Below are positions 51,668-60,338 of a DNA stretch of 64,000 nucleotides, one piece after another. The stretch is from contig NC_020891.1 in the NCBI RefSeq assembly GCF_000355695.1, positions 2,852,001-2,916,000 of the forward strand, given 5' to 3'. Each line of letters opens with the position of its first letter. Within the stretch, counting starts at the first letter, position 1. This stretch comes from Clavibacter nebraskensis NCPPB 2581. Lineage in GTDB: Bacteria; Actinomycetota; Actinomycetes; Actinomycetales; Microbacteriaceae. The notes beneath the pieces are model-generated. The model ran no database searches. It was not told the DNA's origin and worked only from the letters and a program-made list of their open reading frames with translations. A program made the translations under genes and the position numbers.

Positions 51668-52942
51668 GTGACCGCATCCCGCGTCCGAGCGCTCCTCGTC
51701 GACACCACCCCCGTCGACTCCATCGCCCGGCTCGTCCCCCTCCTCGACGCCCGGCACCCGCTCGTGTGGCTGCGACACGGATCCGGGATGGGCGGCATCG
51801 GCGAGGCCCTCCGGCTCGAGTTCCGCGGGCCCGACCGCGTGCGCGAGGCCGCCGTCGCGTGGCGCGAGGTGGCCGACGCGGCGACCGTGACCGATCCGCT
51901 CGGGATCCCCGGCACCGGCCTCATCGCGTTCGGCGCCTTCGCCTTCGCCGACGACTCGGACGCCGCGAGCGTGCTCGTCGTGCCGCGCGTCGTCGTGGGG
52001 CGGCGGGACGGGGTCTCGTGGGTCACGCGGATCCGGCTCGCCGACCAGGAGGACGGCGACGTCGCCTCCCCGCTCGACGCCCTGACGGCGGGCGCGATCC
52101 CCGTGCCCGAGCGCCCCGGCGCCGAGTACCGCCTGCACCTGCGCCCCGGATCCATGGGCCCCGACGACTACGAGCGGGCCGTCGCGAGCGCCGTCGCGAC
52201 CATCGGCACGGGCGAGGTGCAGAAGGTCGTGCTCGCGCGCGACCTCGTAGGCCGCCTCCCTCTCGGCGGCGACCTCCGCCTCGCCCTCAGCCGCTTCGCG
52301 CTCGGCTACCCCGACTGCTGGACCTACGCGGTCGACGGCCTCATCGGCGCGAGCCCCGAGACGCTCGTGCACGTCGGCGGCGGCACGGTCGGTGCCCGCG
52401 TGCTCGCCGGCACCGTCTCGCGCGGCGCGGACGCCCGCGCCGACGCCGCCGCGGCCGCCGGCCTCGCCGCGAGCCCCAAGGACAACGAGGAGCACGCGTT
52501 CGCGCGCGACAGCGTGCTCGACGCGCTCCGCCCGCACAGCCGCGACCTCGCCACGACCGACGCGCCCTTCACGCTCAAGCTGCCGAACCTGTGGCACCTG
52601 GCGAGCGACGTCACGGGCACGCTGGGCGACGGATCCTCGTCGCTCGACCTCGTGGGCGCGCTCCACCCGACGGCCGCGGTCGCCGGGCACCCGACTGCCG
52701 CCGCGCTGGAGCTCATCGCCGAGCTCGAGCCCTTCGACCGCGGGCGCTACGCCGGCCCGGTCGGCTGGGTCGCGGCCGACGGGGACGGCGAGTGGGCCAT
52801 CGCGCTGCGGGGCGCCCAGGTGGATCCGTCGGGCGCCATCGTCGCGCACGCGGGCGCCGGCATCGTGGCGGGATCCGACCCCGAGCGCGAGCGCGCCGAG
52901 ACGGCGATGAAGTTCCGGCCCGTCGTGGAGGCGCTGGGCTAG
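51668..52942 (+). CDS. menF: Isochorismate synthase
   Basis: This is a 424-residue chorismate-utilising enzyme that converts chorismate to isochorismate for menaquinone. Family motifs are EVQKVVLARDL, YAVDGLIGASPETLV, ARVLAGTVSRGAD, NEEHAFARDSVLD and the closing HAGAGIVAGSDPERE. There is no siderophore locus nearby, and menG, menD and menA are close, so the menaquinone role is preferred over siderophore synthesis (EntC/DhbC). Confidence 0.92.
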   Translation: MTASRVRALLVDTTPVDSIARLVPLLDARHPLVWLRHGSGMGGIGEALRLEFRGPDRVREAAVAWREVADAATVTDPLGIPGTGLIAFGAFAFADDSDAASVLVVPRVVVGRRDGVSWVTRIRLADQEDGDVASPLDALTAGAIPVPERPGAEYRLHLRPGSMGPDDYERAVASAVATIGTGEVQKVVLARDLVGRLPLGGDLRLALSRFALGYPDCWTYAVDGLIGASPETLVHVGGGTVGARVLAGTVSRGADARADAAAAAGLAASPKDNEEHAFARDSVLDALRPHSRDLATTDAPFTLKLPNLWHLASDVTGTLGDGSSSLDLVGALHPTAAVAGHPTAAALELIAELEPFDRGRYAGPVGWVAADGDGEWAIALRGAQVDPSGAIVAHAGAGIVAGSDPERERAETAMKFRPVVEALG

Positions 52943-53012
52943 GAGCGTCGGAGGACGAGGATCACTCCCTCGTCGGACGCGTGCTCGAGCACCGGCGTGG
53001 TCGACTCAGGCG

Positions 53013-53750
53013 ATGACCGCATCCGACCGGACCCTCCCGATCGACGGCCTCGTCAACGCCCGCGACCTCGGCGGCATCCGGCTCCGGGGCGGCGGCACGA
53101 CGCCGACGGGGGCGCTCGCCCGCTGCGAGGACGCCGACCTCATCACCGACGCCGGATGGGAGCGGCTGCGCGAGCTCGGCTTCCGCACGGTGCTCGACCT
53201 CCGTCAGCCGGCGGAGCGTGCCCGGGACACGCACCCGCGGCCCGAGTGGATCCACGTCGCGCACGTCGACCTCGACGGCCTCGACGACCACCCGGACTTC
53301 TGGGTGCCCTACTGGGACACGGGCCTCGTCGGCACGCCGCTCTACTACCTGCCGCACCTCGCCGAGCTGCCGGACCGGGCCGGAGCCGCGCTGCGGACGA
53401 TCGCCCACGCCCCCGCGGGCGGCGTCCTCTTCCACTGCGGCGCCGGACGCGACCGCACGGGCCTCGTCGCGCTGCTCCTGCTCCTCGCGGTGGGCGCGGA
53501 GCCGGACGACATCGTCGACGACTACCTGGAGTCGATCCGCCGGGGCCCGGAGCGATCCGCGAACTCCGGCCAGCCCGACATGGAGCCGGCCATCGAGGCG
53601 TTCCTCGCCGAGCGCGGCACCACGAGCGAGGCGGCGTTCCGGGAGGCCATGGCGGGGATCGACCTCGACGCGCTCTTCGACGCGGCCGACCTCACCGGCT
53701 CCGAGCGCGAGCTGCTGCGCACGTGGCGTGGCACGATCCCGGCGGAGTAG
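53013..53750 (+). CDS. Tyrosine-protein phosphatase (Y_phosphatase3 type)
   Basis: This is a 245-residue dual-specificity-like phosphatase. The catalytic P-loop is LFHCGAGRDRTGLVALLLLL (Cys and Arg of the CX5R motif), with the domain start GLVNARDLGGIRL and a conserved TVLDLRQPAER. Such enzymes resemble MptpB of mycobacteria and act on phosphotyrosine or phosphoinositides. There is no signal peptide. It sits between menF and menD without obvious functional connection. Confidence 0.9.
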   Translation: MTASDRTLPIDGLVNARDLGGIRLRGGGTTPTGALARCEDADLITDAGWERLRELGFRTVLDLRQPAERARDTHPRPEWIHVAHVDLDGLDDHPDFWVPYWDTGLVGTPLYYLPHLAELPDRAGAALRTIAHAPAGGVLFHCGAGRDRTGLVALLLLLAVGAEPDDIVDDYLESIRRGPERSANSGQPDMEPAIEAFLAERGTTSEAAFREAMAGIDLDALFDAADLTGSERELLRTWRGTIPAE

Positions 53751-53775
53751 CCCTCCGCCCGCCGGGGCGGATCGG

Positions 53776-55578
53776 CTACCGGGCCAGCGGCACCTCGATG
53801 AGGAGCGGCACCTCGGACGCGGTCGTGAGCGCCGCCTCCAGTTCGCCGTGGGTCGCGGCGCGCAGGTGCGTCCAGCCGTAGGCCTGCGCGAGGCTCGCGA
53901 TGTCCACGCGCTGGGGCGTGAACATGACGCGGTCGATGGCGGCGGGCGCGGCCGTGTCCGCGACCTCGAGGCCGTCGAAGATGGTGCCGCCGCCGTCGTT
54001 GCCCACGATGACCTGGATCCGGGGGACGCGCTCGCCCGTGCCGATGAGCAGCGAGCCGACGTCGTGCAGGAGCGTGAGGTCGCCGACGAGCACGCGCGTG
54101 ATCCCCGCGGCCGCGCTCCCGGAACCGGCCTGCGACGCCAGCGCGATGCCGAGGCCGGTGGAGATCGTGCCGTCGATGCCGGCGAGCCCGCGGTTGGCGT
54201 GCACGCGCACGCGCTTGCCGGGGAGCGCGCGGTCGGCCTCGCGGATGAGGCGCGACGCCCCGAGCACGAGGCGGTCGTGCGGCCAGGTGGCCTGCCAGAG
54301 CGCGCGCACGAGGTGGCGGCGCGTGACGTCGGCGCGCACCGCGGCGAGCTCGGCGCGCGCGAAGTCGCGACGCTCGGCGGGCGTGGTGCCGGAGGGCAGG
54401 AGCGGGGCGGACTCCGCGGCGGTCGCCTCGTCGAGGATCGCGCGGCTCGCCTGCACCCACGTGCCGAGCCAGCGGCGGGCGTCGGCGGGATCCGCGGGCT
54501 CGCCCACGACGCGCACGGCGGCCGGGTGGGCCGTGACGCGGTGGCGCGGGTCGTAGTCCTCGCCGCCGGTGGATCCGACGACGATCGCCTCCACGTCCTC
54601 GCGCCCGACGAGCAGCGGGACCTCGCGGGTGAGAGTGGGGTGGCCGAACACGATGACGCGCTCGACGCGGTCGCCGAAGCCGGGGCGGGCGAGCAGCTCG
54701 CGGAAGGAGACGACGAGGTTCGGGCCGAAGTGGGATCCGCTGGAGATCTCGGCGGCGAGCGGCCAGCCGCCGGCGCGCGCGAGCTCCTCGGCGGCCTCGC
54801 CCGCGGCGTGCCCGGCGACGACGAGGGTGCGCGGGCCGTGCGGGAGGTCGAGGACGTCGGCGGGCGCAGGCGCGGCGGGAGCGGCGGCGACCACGTCGGC
54901 GGCGGCGCGCGCCTCCGCGGCGCCCTCCGTGAGATCCGGCACCGCGACGGACAGCGGATCCCGGAACGCCACGTTCACGTGCACGGGCGTCCGCTCGTCG
55001 CGGGCGCGGCGGTACGCGTCGCGGGCGATCACCGCGTCCCGCGCCAGATCGTCGTCCGTCTCCTCGGGCGCGGGCACGTCGATGCACGCGACCCGGTCGC
55101 CGAACATGCCGGGCTGGCGCGTGGTCTGGTTGCTCGCGATGCCGCGGAGCTCAGCCGGGCGGTCGCCCGTGAGGAGCAGCATCGGGACGCCCGAGTGCCA
55201 GCCCTCGAGCACGGCGGGGTGGAGGTTCGCGACGGCCGTGCCGGAGGTCGTGATGACGGGAGCGGGGCGGCCGGACTCGACGCCGAGGCCGAGCGCGAGG
55301 AAGCCGGCGGCGCGCTCGTCGATGCGGACGTGCAGGCGCACGCCCTCGACGCGCTCCAGCTCGGCGGCGACGAGCGCGAGGGCCTGGGAGCGGGATCCGG
55401 GGCAGAGCACCACGTCGGTGACGCCCTCGGCGACGAGCGCGAGCAGCATCGCGATGGCGCGATCCGTGGACGGGTTGCCGGTGCGGGGAGCGGCGGCGGA
55501 CGGCGTGGGGAGGGAGTCGGTGGCGGTCACCGGGTCAGGCGTCCCGGCGACCGGGGGTGCCGCGATCGTCATCGGCAT
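53776..55578 (-). CDS. menD: SEPHCHC synthase
   Basis: This is a ThDP-dependent enzyme combining isochorismate and 2-oxoglutarate in menaquinone synthesis, up to 600 residues. Motifs are [46 protein letters not shown] and the ThDP motif [13 protein letters not shown] ... [14 protein letters not shown]. The start is uncertain: ATG 55578 overlaps the upstream gene by 44 nt, while GTG 55530 (584 residues) begins right after that gene's stop and is equally possible. Confidence 0.93.
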   Translation of the reverse strand: MPMTIAAPPVAGTPDPVTATDSLPTPSAAAPRTGNPSTDRAIAMLLALVAEGVTDVVLCPGSRSQALALVAAELERVEGVRLHVRIDERAAGFLALGLGVESGRPAPVITTSGTAVANLHPAVLEGWHSGVPMLLLTGDRPAELRGIASNQTTRQPGMFGDRVACIDVPAPEETDDDLARDAVIARDAYRRARDERTPVHVNVAFRDPLSVAVPDLTEGAAEARAAADVVAAAPAAPAPADVLDLPHGPRTLVVAGHAAGEAAEELARAGGWPLAAEISSGSHFGPNLVVSFRELLARPGFGDRVERVIVFGHPTLTREVPLLVGREDVEAIVVGSTGGEDYDPRHRVTAHPAAVRVVGEPADPADARRWLGTWVQASRAILDEATAAESAPLLPSGTTPAERRDFARAELAAVRADVTRRHLVRALWQATWPHDRLVLGASRLIREADRALPGKRVRVHANRGLAGIDGTISTGLGIALASQAGSGSAAAGITRVLVGDLTLLHDVGSLLIGTGERVPRIQVIVGNDGGGTIFDGLEVADTAAPAAIDRVMFTPQRVDIASLAQAYGWTHLRAATHGELEAALTTASEVPLLIEVPLAR

Positions 55579-55969
55579 CGGGGCTCGGCCGCGGGGCGGT
55601 GCCCGTGCCGCCCGGGGTCGCCGGCCCGTCGCCGTCCGGGCCCGTGCCGTCGCTGTCGAGGTCGGCGAGCTCCTGCTCGAGGCGGCGGATGCGCTCCTCC
55701 TCCGACCGGGTGCGGCCGAGGCCGGAGAGGAAGTCGGGGTCGTCGTCCGGGCCGAGGCGGCGGCCGGATGCGCGGGCGAGATCGGTGCGGTCCTTGCCGA
55801 TGGCGAGCCACAGGATGCCGCCGATGACAGGGACCAGGACGACCACCGCGATCCACGCGGGCTTCGGGAGGCCGCGCATGCGGGTCCGCGGCGTCAGGGA
55901 GGTGTCCACGATGACGAAGACCGTGAAGAACACGATCACGACGGCGAGACCGATCAACAGGCGGGGCAT
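55535..55969 (-). CDS. PLDc_N-domain membrane protein
   Basis: This is a 144-residue protein with two N-terminal membrane helices ([20 protein letters not shown] and [20 protein letters not shown]), as in the PLDc_N domain of phospholipase D-type enzymes but without the catalytic part. A charged tail containing [15 protein letters not shown] (coiled-coil-like) ends in a disordered Asp/Gly/Pro-rich stretch. A leaderless TACCAT box selects ATG 55969. It overlaps or abuts menD and is probably co-transcribed. Confidence 0.85.
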   Translation of the reverse strand: MPRLLIGLAVVIVFFTVFVIVDTSLTPRTRMRGLPKPAWIAVVVLVPVIGGILWLAIGKDRTDLARASGRRLGPDDDPDFLSGLGRTRSEEERIRRLEQELADLDSDGTGPDGDGPATPGGTGTAPRPSPDADDDRGTPGRRDA

Positions 55970-55975
55970 CTCCCG

Positions 55976-55981
55976 ATGGTA
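55976..55981 (-). promoter_or_regulatory. -10 box before PLDc_N gene
   Basis: TACCAT on the minus strand, 6 nt before ATG 55969; probably also drives menD. Confidence 0.5.
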
Positions 55982-56095
55982 GCTCCGCAACCGGGGAGGA
56001 CGCCGGGCGTCGCACGGGCGGGACGAGGGCGCCGGCCGCATCCCGGCTGGGTGGCGGCGCCTGCACAGGCGACCGGCCCGTCCAGGCGACCGGCC

Positions 56096-56101
56096 TATGC
56101 T
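56096..56101 (+). promoter_or_regulatory. -10 box before DUF4229 gene
   Basis: TATGCT is 6 nt before GTG 56108. Confidence 0.5.
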
Positions 56102-56107
56102 GACCCG

Positions 56108-56494
56108 GTGAGTTCCCGTCGCTACTGGCTCGTCTACACCGTCGTCCGCATCCTCCTGTTCGCCGTCCCGTTCGGGCTGGTCGTCGCCGTGAGCCCGGAC
56201 TTCTGGCCGCTGGCCGCCGTCATCGGCGCGGTGGTGTCGTTCTGCGGCTCCTACATCTTCCTGAGCAAGCAGCGCCAGGCCATGGCCGCGGACCTCGCGG
56301 CCGTCGCCGCCGGGCGCCGCAAGCCCGTGGAGGACGACGACTCCGAGGACGCCGCGGTCGACGCGGCCGAGCGCCGGGCCCGCGCGGCCGGATCCGCCGA
56401 CGTCGCCACGGCCGCCACGGGCACGCCGGGCGTCGGCGCCCCGGACACCGCCGCGGCCGCCCCGCGCGCCGACGGCGAGGCCGAGCGCAGCTGA
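56108..56494 (+). CDS. DUF4229-like membrane protein
   Basis: This is a 128-residue protein with two membrane helices (VRILLFAVPFGLVVAV and AAVIGAVVSFCGSYIFL). A basic segment (SKQRQAMAADLAAVAAGRRK) and an Ala-rich disordered tail follow. DUF4229 proteins are typical of actinobacteria and often lie near menaquinone genes, as here between menD and menA. The function is unknown. Confidence 0.83.
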   Translation: MSSRRYWLVYTVVRILLFAVPFGLVVAVSPDFWPLAAVIGAVVSFCGSYIFLSKQRQAMAADLAAVAAGRRKPVEDDDSEDAAVDAAERRARAAGSADVATAATGTPGVGAPDTAAAAPRADGEAERS

Positions 56495-56504
56495 GCCGCG
56501 CGCG

Positions 56505-56882
56505 TCAGGCCGGGTCCGCGGGCCCGTCGCGCTCGATCGGCACGTAGGCGACCCACCGGCCCGTGGTCGGAGGAGCCTGGTCGCGCACCGCGGGAGGCGT
56601 GGTGCGCGTGGACGAGGTGAGGCGTCCGTGGTCCATGACCAGGTACCGCTCCCCCGGCCCCGCCTCCGCGGACGCCCGCGCGACCTGGGCCGCGAGGGCC
56701 GCGGCCGCCCGCTCGGGATCCGTCGCCCGGCGCTCCGTCCACCACGCCTCGAGCGCTGCGTCGACCACGAGCACCGCGCGCCGCCCGCCGCCCGAGCGCT
56801 GCCGCAGCGCGAGGAGCCGCGGGTCGTCGGTCGCCCACGTCTCGTGGTCCGGGGCGAGCGCCCGGACGAGGTCGGGATCCAT
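56505..56882 (-). CDS. Hypothetical protein downstream of menA
   Basis: This is a 125-residue soluble protein without recognised domain. It begins MDPDLVRALAPDHETWATDD and has an Ala/Arg-rich middle (RAVLVVDAALEAWWTERR). The ATG is 5 nt past the menA stop, so the two are probably co-transcribed. It is conserved-looking in codon use. Function unknown. Confidence 0.7.
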   Translation of the reverse strand: MDPDLVRALAPDHETWATDDPRLLALRQRSGGGRRAVLVVDAALEAWWTERRATDPERAAAALAAQVARASAEAGPGERYLVMDHGRLTSSTRTTPPAVRDQAPPTTGRWVAYVPIERDGPADPA

Positions 56883-56887
56883 CGCGC

Positions 56888-57871
56888 TCAGAACGCGAAC
56901 GCCGCCCCGAGGCCCAGGCCGAACGTGAGCGCCGCCATGCTCGTGAGCTGCAGCGACAGGATCAACTCCTTGGGGGTGCGGCCGGTGCACGCGATGATCG
57001 CGGCCGGCAGCGCCAGCGCCAGCGTGAACAGCACGAGCAGCGCCTTCGGGTAGAAGAGGAAGAAGAACACCACGACCGCGTAGGCGATCGCGACCTCGAT
57101 GCAGTAGACGATCCGCGAGCCGCGCGGGCCGAGCCGCACCGCGAGGGTGCGCTTGCCGACCTTGCCGTCCTGCTCGATGTCGCGGATGTTGTTGACCATC
57201 AGCACGGCGGACGCGAAGCCGCCCGCCGCGACGCCGCCCAGCCAGCCCTCGCCCGTGATCATGCCGATGAGGATGAACTGCGTGCCCGCCGTGGCGACCA
57301 GGCCGAAGAACACGAAGACGACCACGTCGCCGAGGCCGGCGTAGCCGTAGGGCCGCTTGCCGCCGGTGTAGAAGTAGGCCGCGACGATGGCGACGGCGCC
57401 GACCGCGAGCAGCCACCAGTGGCCGGTGATCAGCACGATCACGAGGCCCGCGACGGCGGCGAGGCCGAAGAACGTCAGCGCCACGGTGAGCACGGTGCGC
57501 GGCTTGGCGGCGCCGGATCCGGTGAGGCGGGCGGGGCCGACGCGCACGTCGTCGGTGCCGCGGACGCCGTCGGAGTAGTCGTTGGCGTAGTTCACGCCGA
57601 TCTGCAGCAGCACCGCGACGGCGAGGCAGAGGAGCGCGAGGCCGAGGGAGACGCCCTCGTCGGGGCCCATCGCGCGGGCCGCTCCCGCGCCGATCGCGAC
57701 GGGGGCGACGGCGAGCGGGAGGGTGCGGATGCGGGCGCCGGAGATCCAGTCGCGCGCGGTGGCCTTGCGCGCCTTCGCCGGGTTGCCGGAGCGCGCCTTG
57801 GCGGGCGATCCCGGACGGGTGCGGGCGGAGGACGAGGGGGCCTGCCGGGTGCGCTTCTTCTTCTGTGCCAC
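56888..57871 (-). CDS. menA: 1,4-dihydroxy-2-naphthoate polyprenyltransferase
   Basis: This is a 327-residue UbiA-family membrane enzyme that attaches the polyprenyl chain to dihydroxynaphthoate. The prenyl-PP/Mg motif is VNYANDYSDGVRGTDD, the second motif is NNIRDIEQDGKVGKRTLAVR, and about eight helices are present. A basic, Ser/Ala/Pro-rich ~35-residue N-terminus precedes the core. GTG 57871, 8 nt after TAGGAT, is the start; the frame stays open upstream into an MFS remnant and should not be used. Confidence 0.95.
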   Translation of the reverse strand: MAQKKKRTRQAPSSSARTRPGSPAKARSGNPAKARKATARDWISGARIRTLPLAVAPVAIGAGAARAMGPDEGVSLGLALLCLAVAVLLQIGVNYANDYSDGVRGTDDVRVGPARLTGSGAAKPRTVLTVALTFFGLAAVAGLVIVLITGHWWLLAVGAVAIVAAYFYTGGKRPYGYAGLGDVVVFVFFGLVATAGTQFILIGMITGEGWLGGVAAGGFASAVLMVNNIRDIEQDGKVGKRTLAVRLGPRGSRIVYCIEVAIAYAVVVFFFLFYPKALLVLFTLALALPAAIIACTGRTPKELILSLQLTSMAALTFGLGLGAAFAF

Positions 57872-57879
57872 GAGGGGCG

Positions 57880-57885
57880 ATCCTA
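57880..57885 (-). promoter_or_regulatory. -10 box before menA
   Basis: TAGGAT on the minus strand, 8 nt before GTG 57871. Confidence 0.5.
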
Positions 57886-58376
57886 CGCGCGGACGCGCGG
57901 ACGCGCGGGCGCCGCGACCCACTACCCACGACCCGAGCTCCTCGGCCAACATGAGCCGAGCGGACGCGCTCGGATCCGCCTGGTGCCCGACGGCGGCGGT
58001 CGCGCGCAGCGCGACCCAGAGGAACGGGCCGCCGGGCCGGGAGACGTGCACGCCCGCGAGGGCGACGGTCAAGGCACCGGCGAGTGCGACGAGCGCGTAG
58101 CCGCCGCCCACCACGAGCGCGGACACGGCAGCGATCGTGGTCCGGTCGTCGCGGTCCGCGGCGATGCTGCCGAGCGGGCGGAGCACGAACGACGTCGCGA
58201 GACCCGCGGCCAGAAGGGCGCCGGTCTGCGCGGCAGTGAGCCCGAGCACGGCGCGCGAACAGGGGCAGGGCGGAGTTCACGACCTGGCCGGCGCCGCTCG
58301 CGACCGTGACGCTCGACAGGGACCGCAGGGGGAACAGCGGCTCGGAGGGCTGCGTGCTTGTCGCGCTTATCGTCAT
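57886..58376 (-). pseudogene. Remnant of an MFS-type transporter
   Basis: An ATG at 58376 opens the reading SEPLFPLRSLSSVTVASG and VVNSALPLF, a typical first helix of a major-facilitator protein. After a one-base surplus near 58,255 the similarity continues in the next frame with LGLTAAQTGALLAAGLATSF and RPLGSIAADRDDRTTI (the Asp/Arg loop between helices 2 and 3) and a third helix. The remaining ~9 helices are missing and the fragment runs into menA's promoter. Confidence 0.7.
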
Positions 58377-58460
58377 GCTCCGGCTCTGTCCCGCCGCCGC
58401 GCAGAGACGACCTCGGCCCAAGAATGGCTTGCGCCTCGGCGACCGGGCCTGTTGACGACT

Positions 58461-58492
58461 GATGGCGGGCGCCCCAAGGGGCACCCGCCATC
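58461..58492 (-). terminator. Terminator after small membrane protein gene
   Basis: An approximately 13-15-bp stem (GATGGCGGGCGCCCC with its near-complement, one mismatch) lies 13 bases after the stop at 58505. Confidence 0.65.
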
Positions 58493-58504
58493 CTGGCGCT
58501 GGTG

Positions 58505-58873
58505 TCAGCGCGCGGCGCCGCTTGACCGCCGGCTCCGCGCCTCGTGCGCGCCGGTGGCGATCACGAAGAGCAGCGCGCCGAGACCGAGGATGACGCCAGA
58601 GGAGCTGACGAATCCTGCTGCGATGACGGCCACCATGGCGATGGATACCCACGGGACGGTGTGCCATCCACGCATGCGCGGTAGGAGACCGAGGACGAGA
58701 GCGATGACGACAAAAGTCAGCACGAACGACAGCCACGGGCGGGCAGTAGCGGAATCGATGATTCCGACCAGTGCCGCGACAACGGCGATGATTGCCGTTC
58801 CCGCGAGCCCAATTAGAGCAACCCGATTCCGATTCGTCGTGCCGAATTCATCCTGTCCGTTTTGGTTCGTCAT
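58505..58873 (-). CDS. Small four-helix membrane protein downstream of secreted protein
   Basis: This is a 122-residue protein with about four membrane segments: RVALIGLAGTAIIAVVAALVG, WLSFVLTFVVIALVLGLL, a third near VPWVSIAMVAVIAAGFV and a fourth near GVILGLGALLFVIATG. Of two ATGs two codons apart, the second (58873) is chosen because AAGGGGG sits 6 nt before it and directly abuts the first. It starts 31 nt after the secreted protein gene on the same strand. Function unknown; an immunity role to its neighbour is conceivable but unproven. Confidence 0.7.
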   Translation of the reverse strand: MTNQNGQDEFGTTNRNRVALIGLAGTAIIAVVAALVGIIDSATARPWLSFVLTFVVIALVLGLLPRMRGWHTVPWVSIAMVAVIAAGFVSSSGVILGLGALLFVIATGAHEARSRRSSGAAR

Positions 58874-58904
58874 ACTCATCCCCCTTGCGCATCCGGTATC
58901 ACGG

Positions 58905-59510
58905 TTACTCGTCGACGCTACCAGGGCTGATCTGCCTCACCTCTAGCAGGGGATGGGGGGGCGCGATCTGCCAGACGGGAGCGTAGACGCGGAGGCAGAT
59001 CGCCTCGGTCCCGCTGAAGTCCTGCGCCTGGATGTACTCGTTCACCTTCTGGATCGCGACGGCACACGCTGCAGCTCCGACCGAGGCAGTGATGAAGGCG
59101 CACGCGACCGTCGCCGGCGTGGCGGCGCCGTCGATGGCCGCCTGCCACTTGGGCAGCGTGCCCTGGATGTACGGGCCGCCGAGGCCGATCCCCCCGGACC
59201 ACTGCGGCGAGACGACGTCCTTCCGGGGCTCCTCTGCCAGCGTGGTTCCGATCGTGAACCCGCCCTCGGTGGACTCGTAGGTGGTGCCACCGGTGTTGAC
59301 GAAGCCGTTGCTCTCCAAGATCGCCTTCTTCTCGGCTAGCGTGGGTGCCTTCTCGACCTCGGCGAACACGCCCCCCGAGACGGGCAGTTCGACGGCGGGC
59401 GCCGGCGCGGCCGCTGTCGTCATGGGCGCTGCGGCCGTCGTCGCGGGCGCCGCGACCGCGACGCCTACAGCCCCGCTAACGAAGCGATTGGTGAATGCGT
59501 TTTTGGACAT
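58905..59510 (-). CDS. Secreted protein of unknown function
   Basis: This is a 201-residue protein with a likely signal peptide (basic KNAFTNR, then VSGAVGVAVAAPA). An Ala/Thr/Pro linker, a polar middle (EKKAILESNGFVNTGGTTYE) and a Gly-rich turn (SGGIGLGGPYIQG) follow. Next comes a hydrophobic small-residue helix at about 133-153 with Cys137 and Cys149, and a C-terminal part ending SPGSVDE. A Shine-Dalgarno (GGGGGAA) selects ATG 59510. Codon use is less GC-biased than the genome and no GGATCC occurs. No family is recognised. Confidence 0.72.
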   Translation of the reverse strand: MSKNAFTNRFVSGAVGVAVAAPATTAAAPMTTAAAPAPAVELPVSGGVFAEVEKAPTLAEKKAILESNGFVNTGGTTYESTEGGFTIGTTLAEEPRKDVVSPQWSGGIGLGGPYIQGTLPKWQAAIDGAATPATVACAFITASVGAAACAVAIQKVNEYIQAQDFSGTEAICLRVYAPVWQIAPPHPLLEVRQISPGSVDE

Positions 59511-59807
59511 AGCAATTCCCCCAATGAAATTGGTATCCGCCTTCGATGACGAATGCATCCTGTCTACGCCTGCGCCTCGGGGGAGGTCAACCACCGCGTC
59601 TCTGTGATAGGCCTCCCGCCGCGACCCTTGCATCCGCACCGGCATGGGATCGGCTCGATCTCGCCATTCCCGCATGCCCCACGTTTGGGGCGAAAATATG
59701 CACGTTTTCGTAGAAGCAGCATGTCGAGGGGTTGACACCGGACATATCTCGGGGTATTCGTCCGGGCGTCGGAATGTCGGCGCTGACTCGTACGCTCGTC
59801 GACGAGC
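59511..59807. other. Upstream region of secreted protein gene, decayed sequence
   Basis: About 300 bases of mixed composition hold the promoter region of the secreted protein gene. No intact gene is visible. Confidence 0.4.
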
Positions 59808-59990
59808 GTGGCCGGATTCTCCTACAGCGACTCGATCGACGAAGGAGACCACCCGGAGAACAAGGTGAAGGGCGGCATCGAGCGCCTGGTGCGCGGCGTC
59901 GAGACCCACCCATGGGCGCACCAGGAGGCCGGCTACTGGCCCTTCCAGGTCGAGGACTCCCCCGTGCTCGGCTACGTGCTGCGTAGTCTG
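59808..59990 (+). pseudogene. Gene fragment of about 60 codons
   Basis: A GTG opens a reading with host-like codons: AGFSYSDSIDEGDHPEN, KVKGGIERLVRGVETHPWAH and FQVEDSPVLGYVLR. After about 59,990 the frame loses coding character (Arg/Pro-rich). It looks like an internal or terminal piece of a lost protein. The parent family is not recognised. Confidence 0.45.
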
Positions 59991-60023
59991 TGCCGAGCCC
60001 GAAGACCCGTTCATGTGCGAGGT

Positions 60024-60323
60024 TTACGCGGACACCCGCAACGAGCGGGGACAGCGGAATTGGGTCCACCGGGAAGCGTCCTCGAACGCGGCCGCGGCGC
60101 GCATGATGCCACGCTCGGATCGGCCGGTGCCGTTCGCTTCGCGGCACGCGACGGCGCCAGCGGATGTCCCCTGTGACCCGTAGGCCGGCGTCTGGTTGAG
60201 ACGCCCGACGTATACGACCACGTGACCGGCCGGGATCCGCGGGCCGAGCTGTTCGACGGCCGCCCAGCCCGAGGTGGCGTCGACGGTGGCGAGCTCAGCA
60301 CCGCTCTCCGCGCGGGGCCGACG
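60024..60323 (-). pseudogene. Fragment of a second lost gene
   Basis: On the minus strand a frame from just after a stop at 60324 reads LATVDATSGWAAVEQLG, GHVVVYVGRLNQTPAYGSQG and EDASRWTQFRCPR before stopping at 60024. It has protein-like composition but no start signal at its 5' end except an internal GTG (60221). It resembles the C-terminal part of a secreted enzyme, but I cannot name the family. Confidence 0.4.
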
Positions 60324-60338
60324 CGCTACCGGCTGCGG

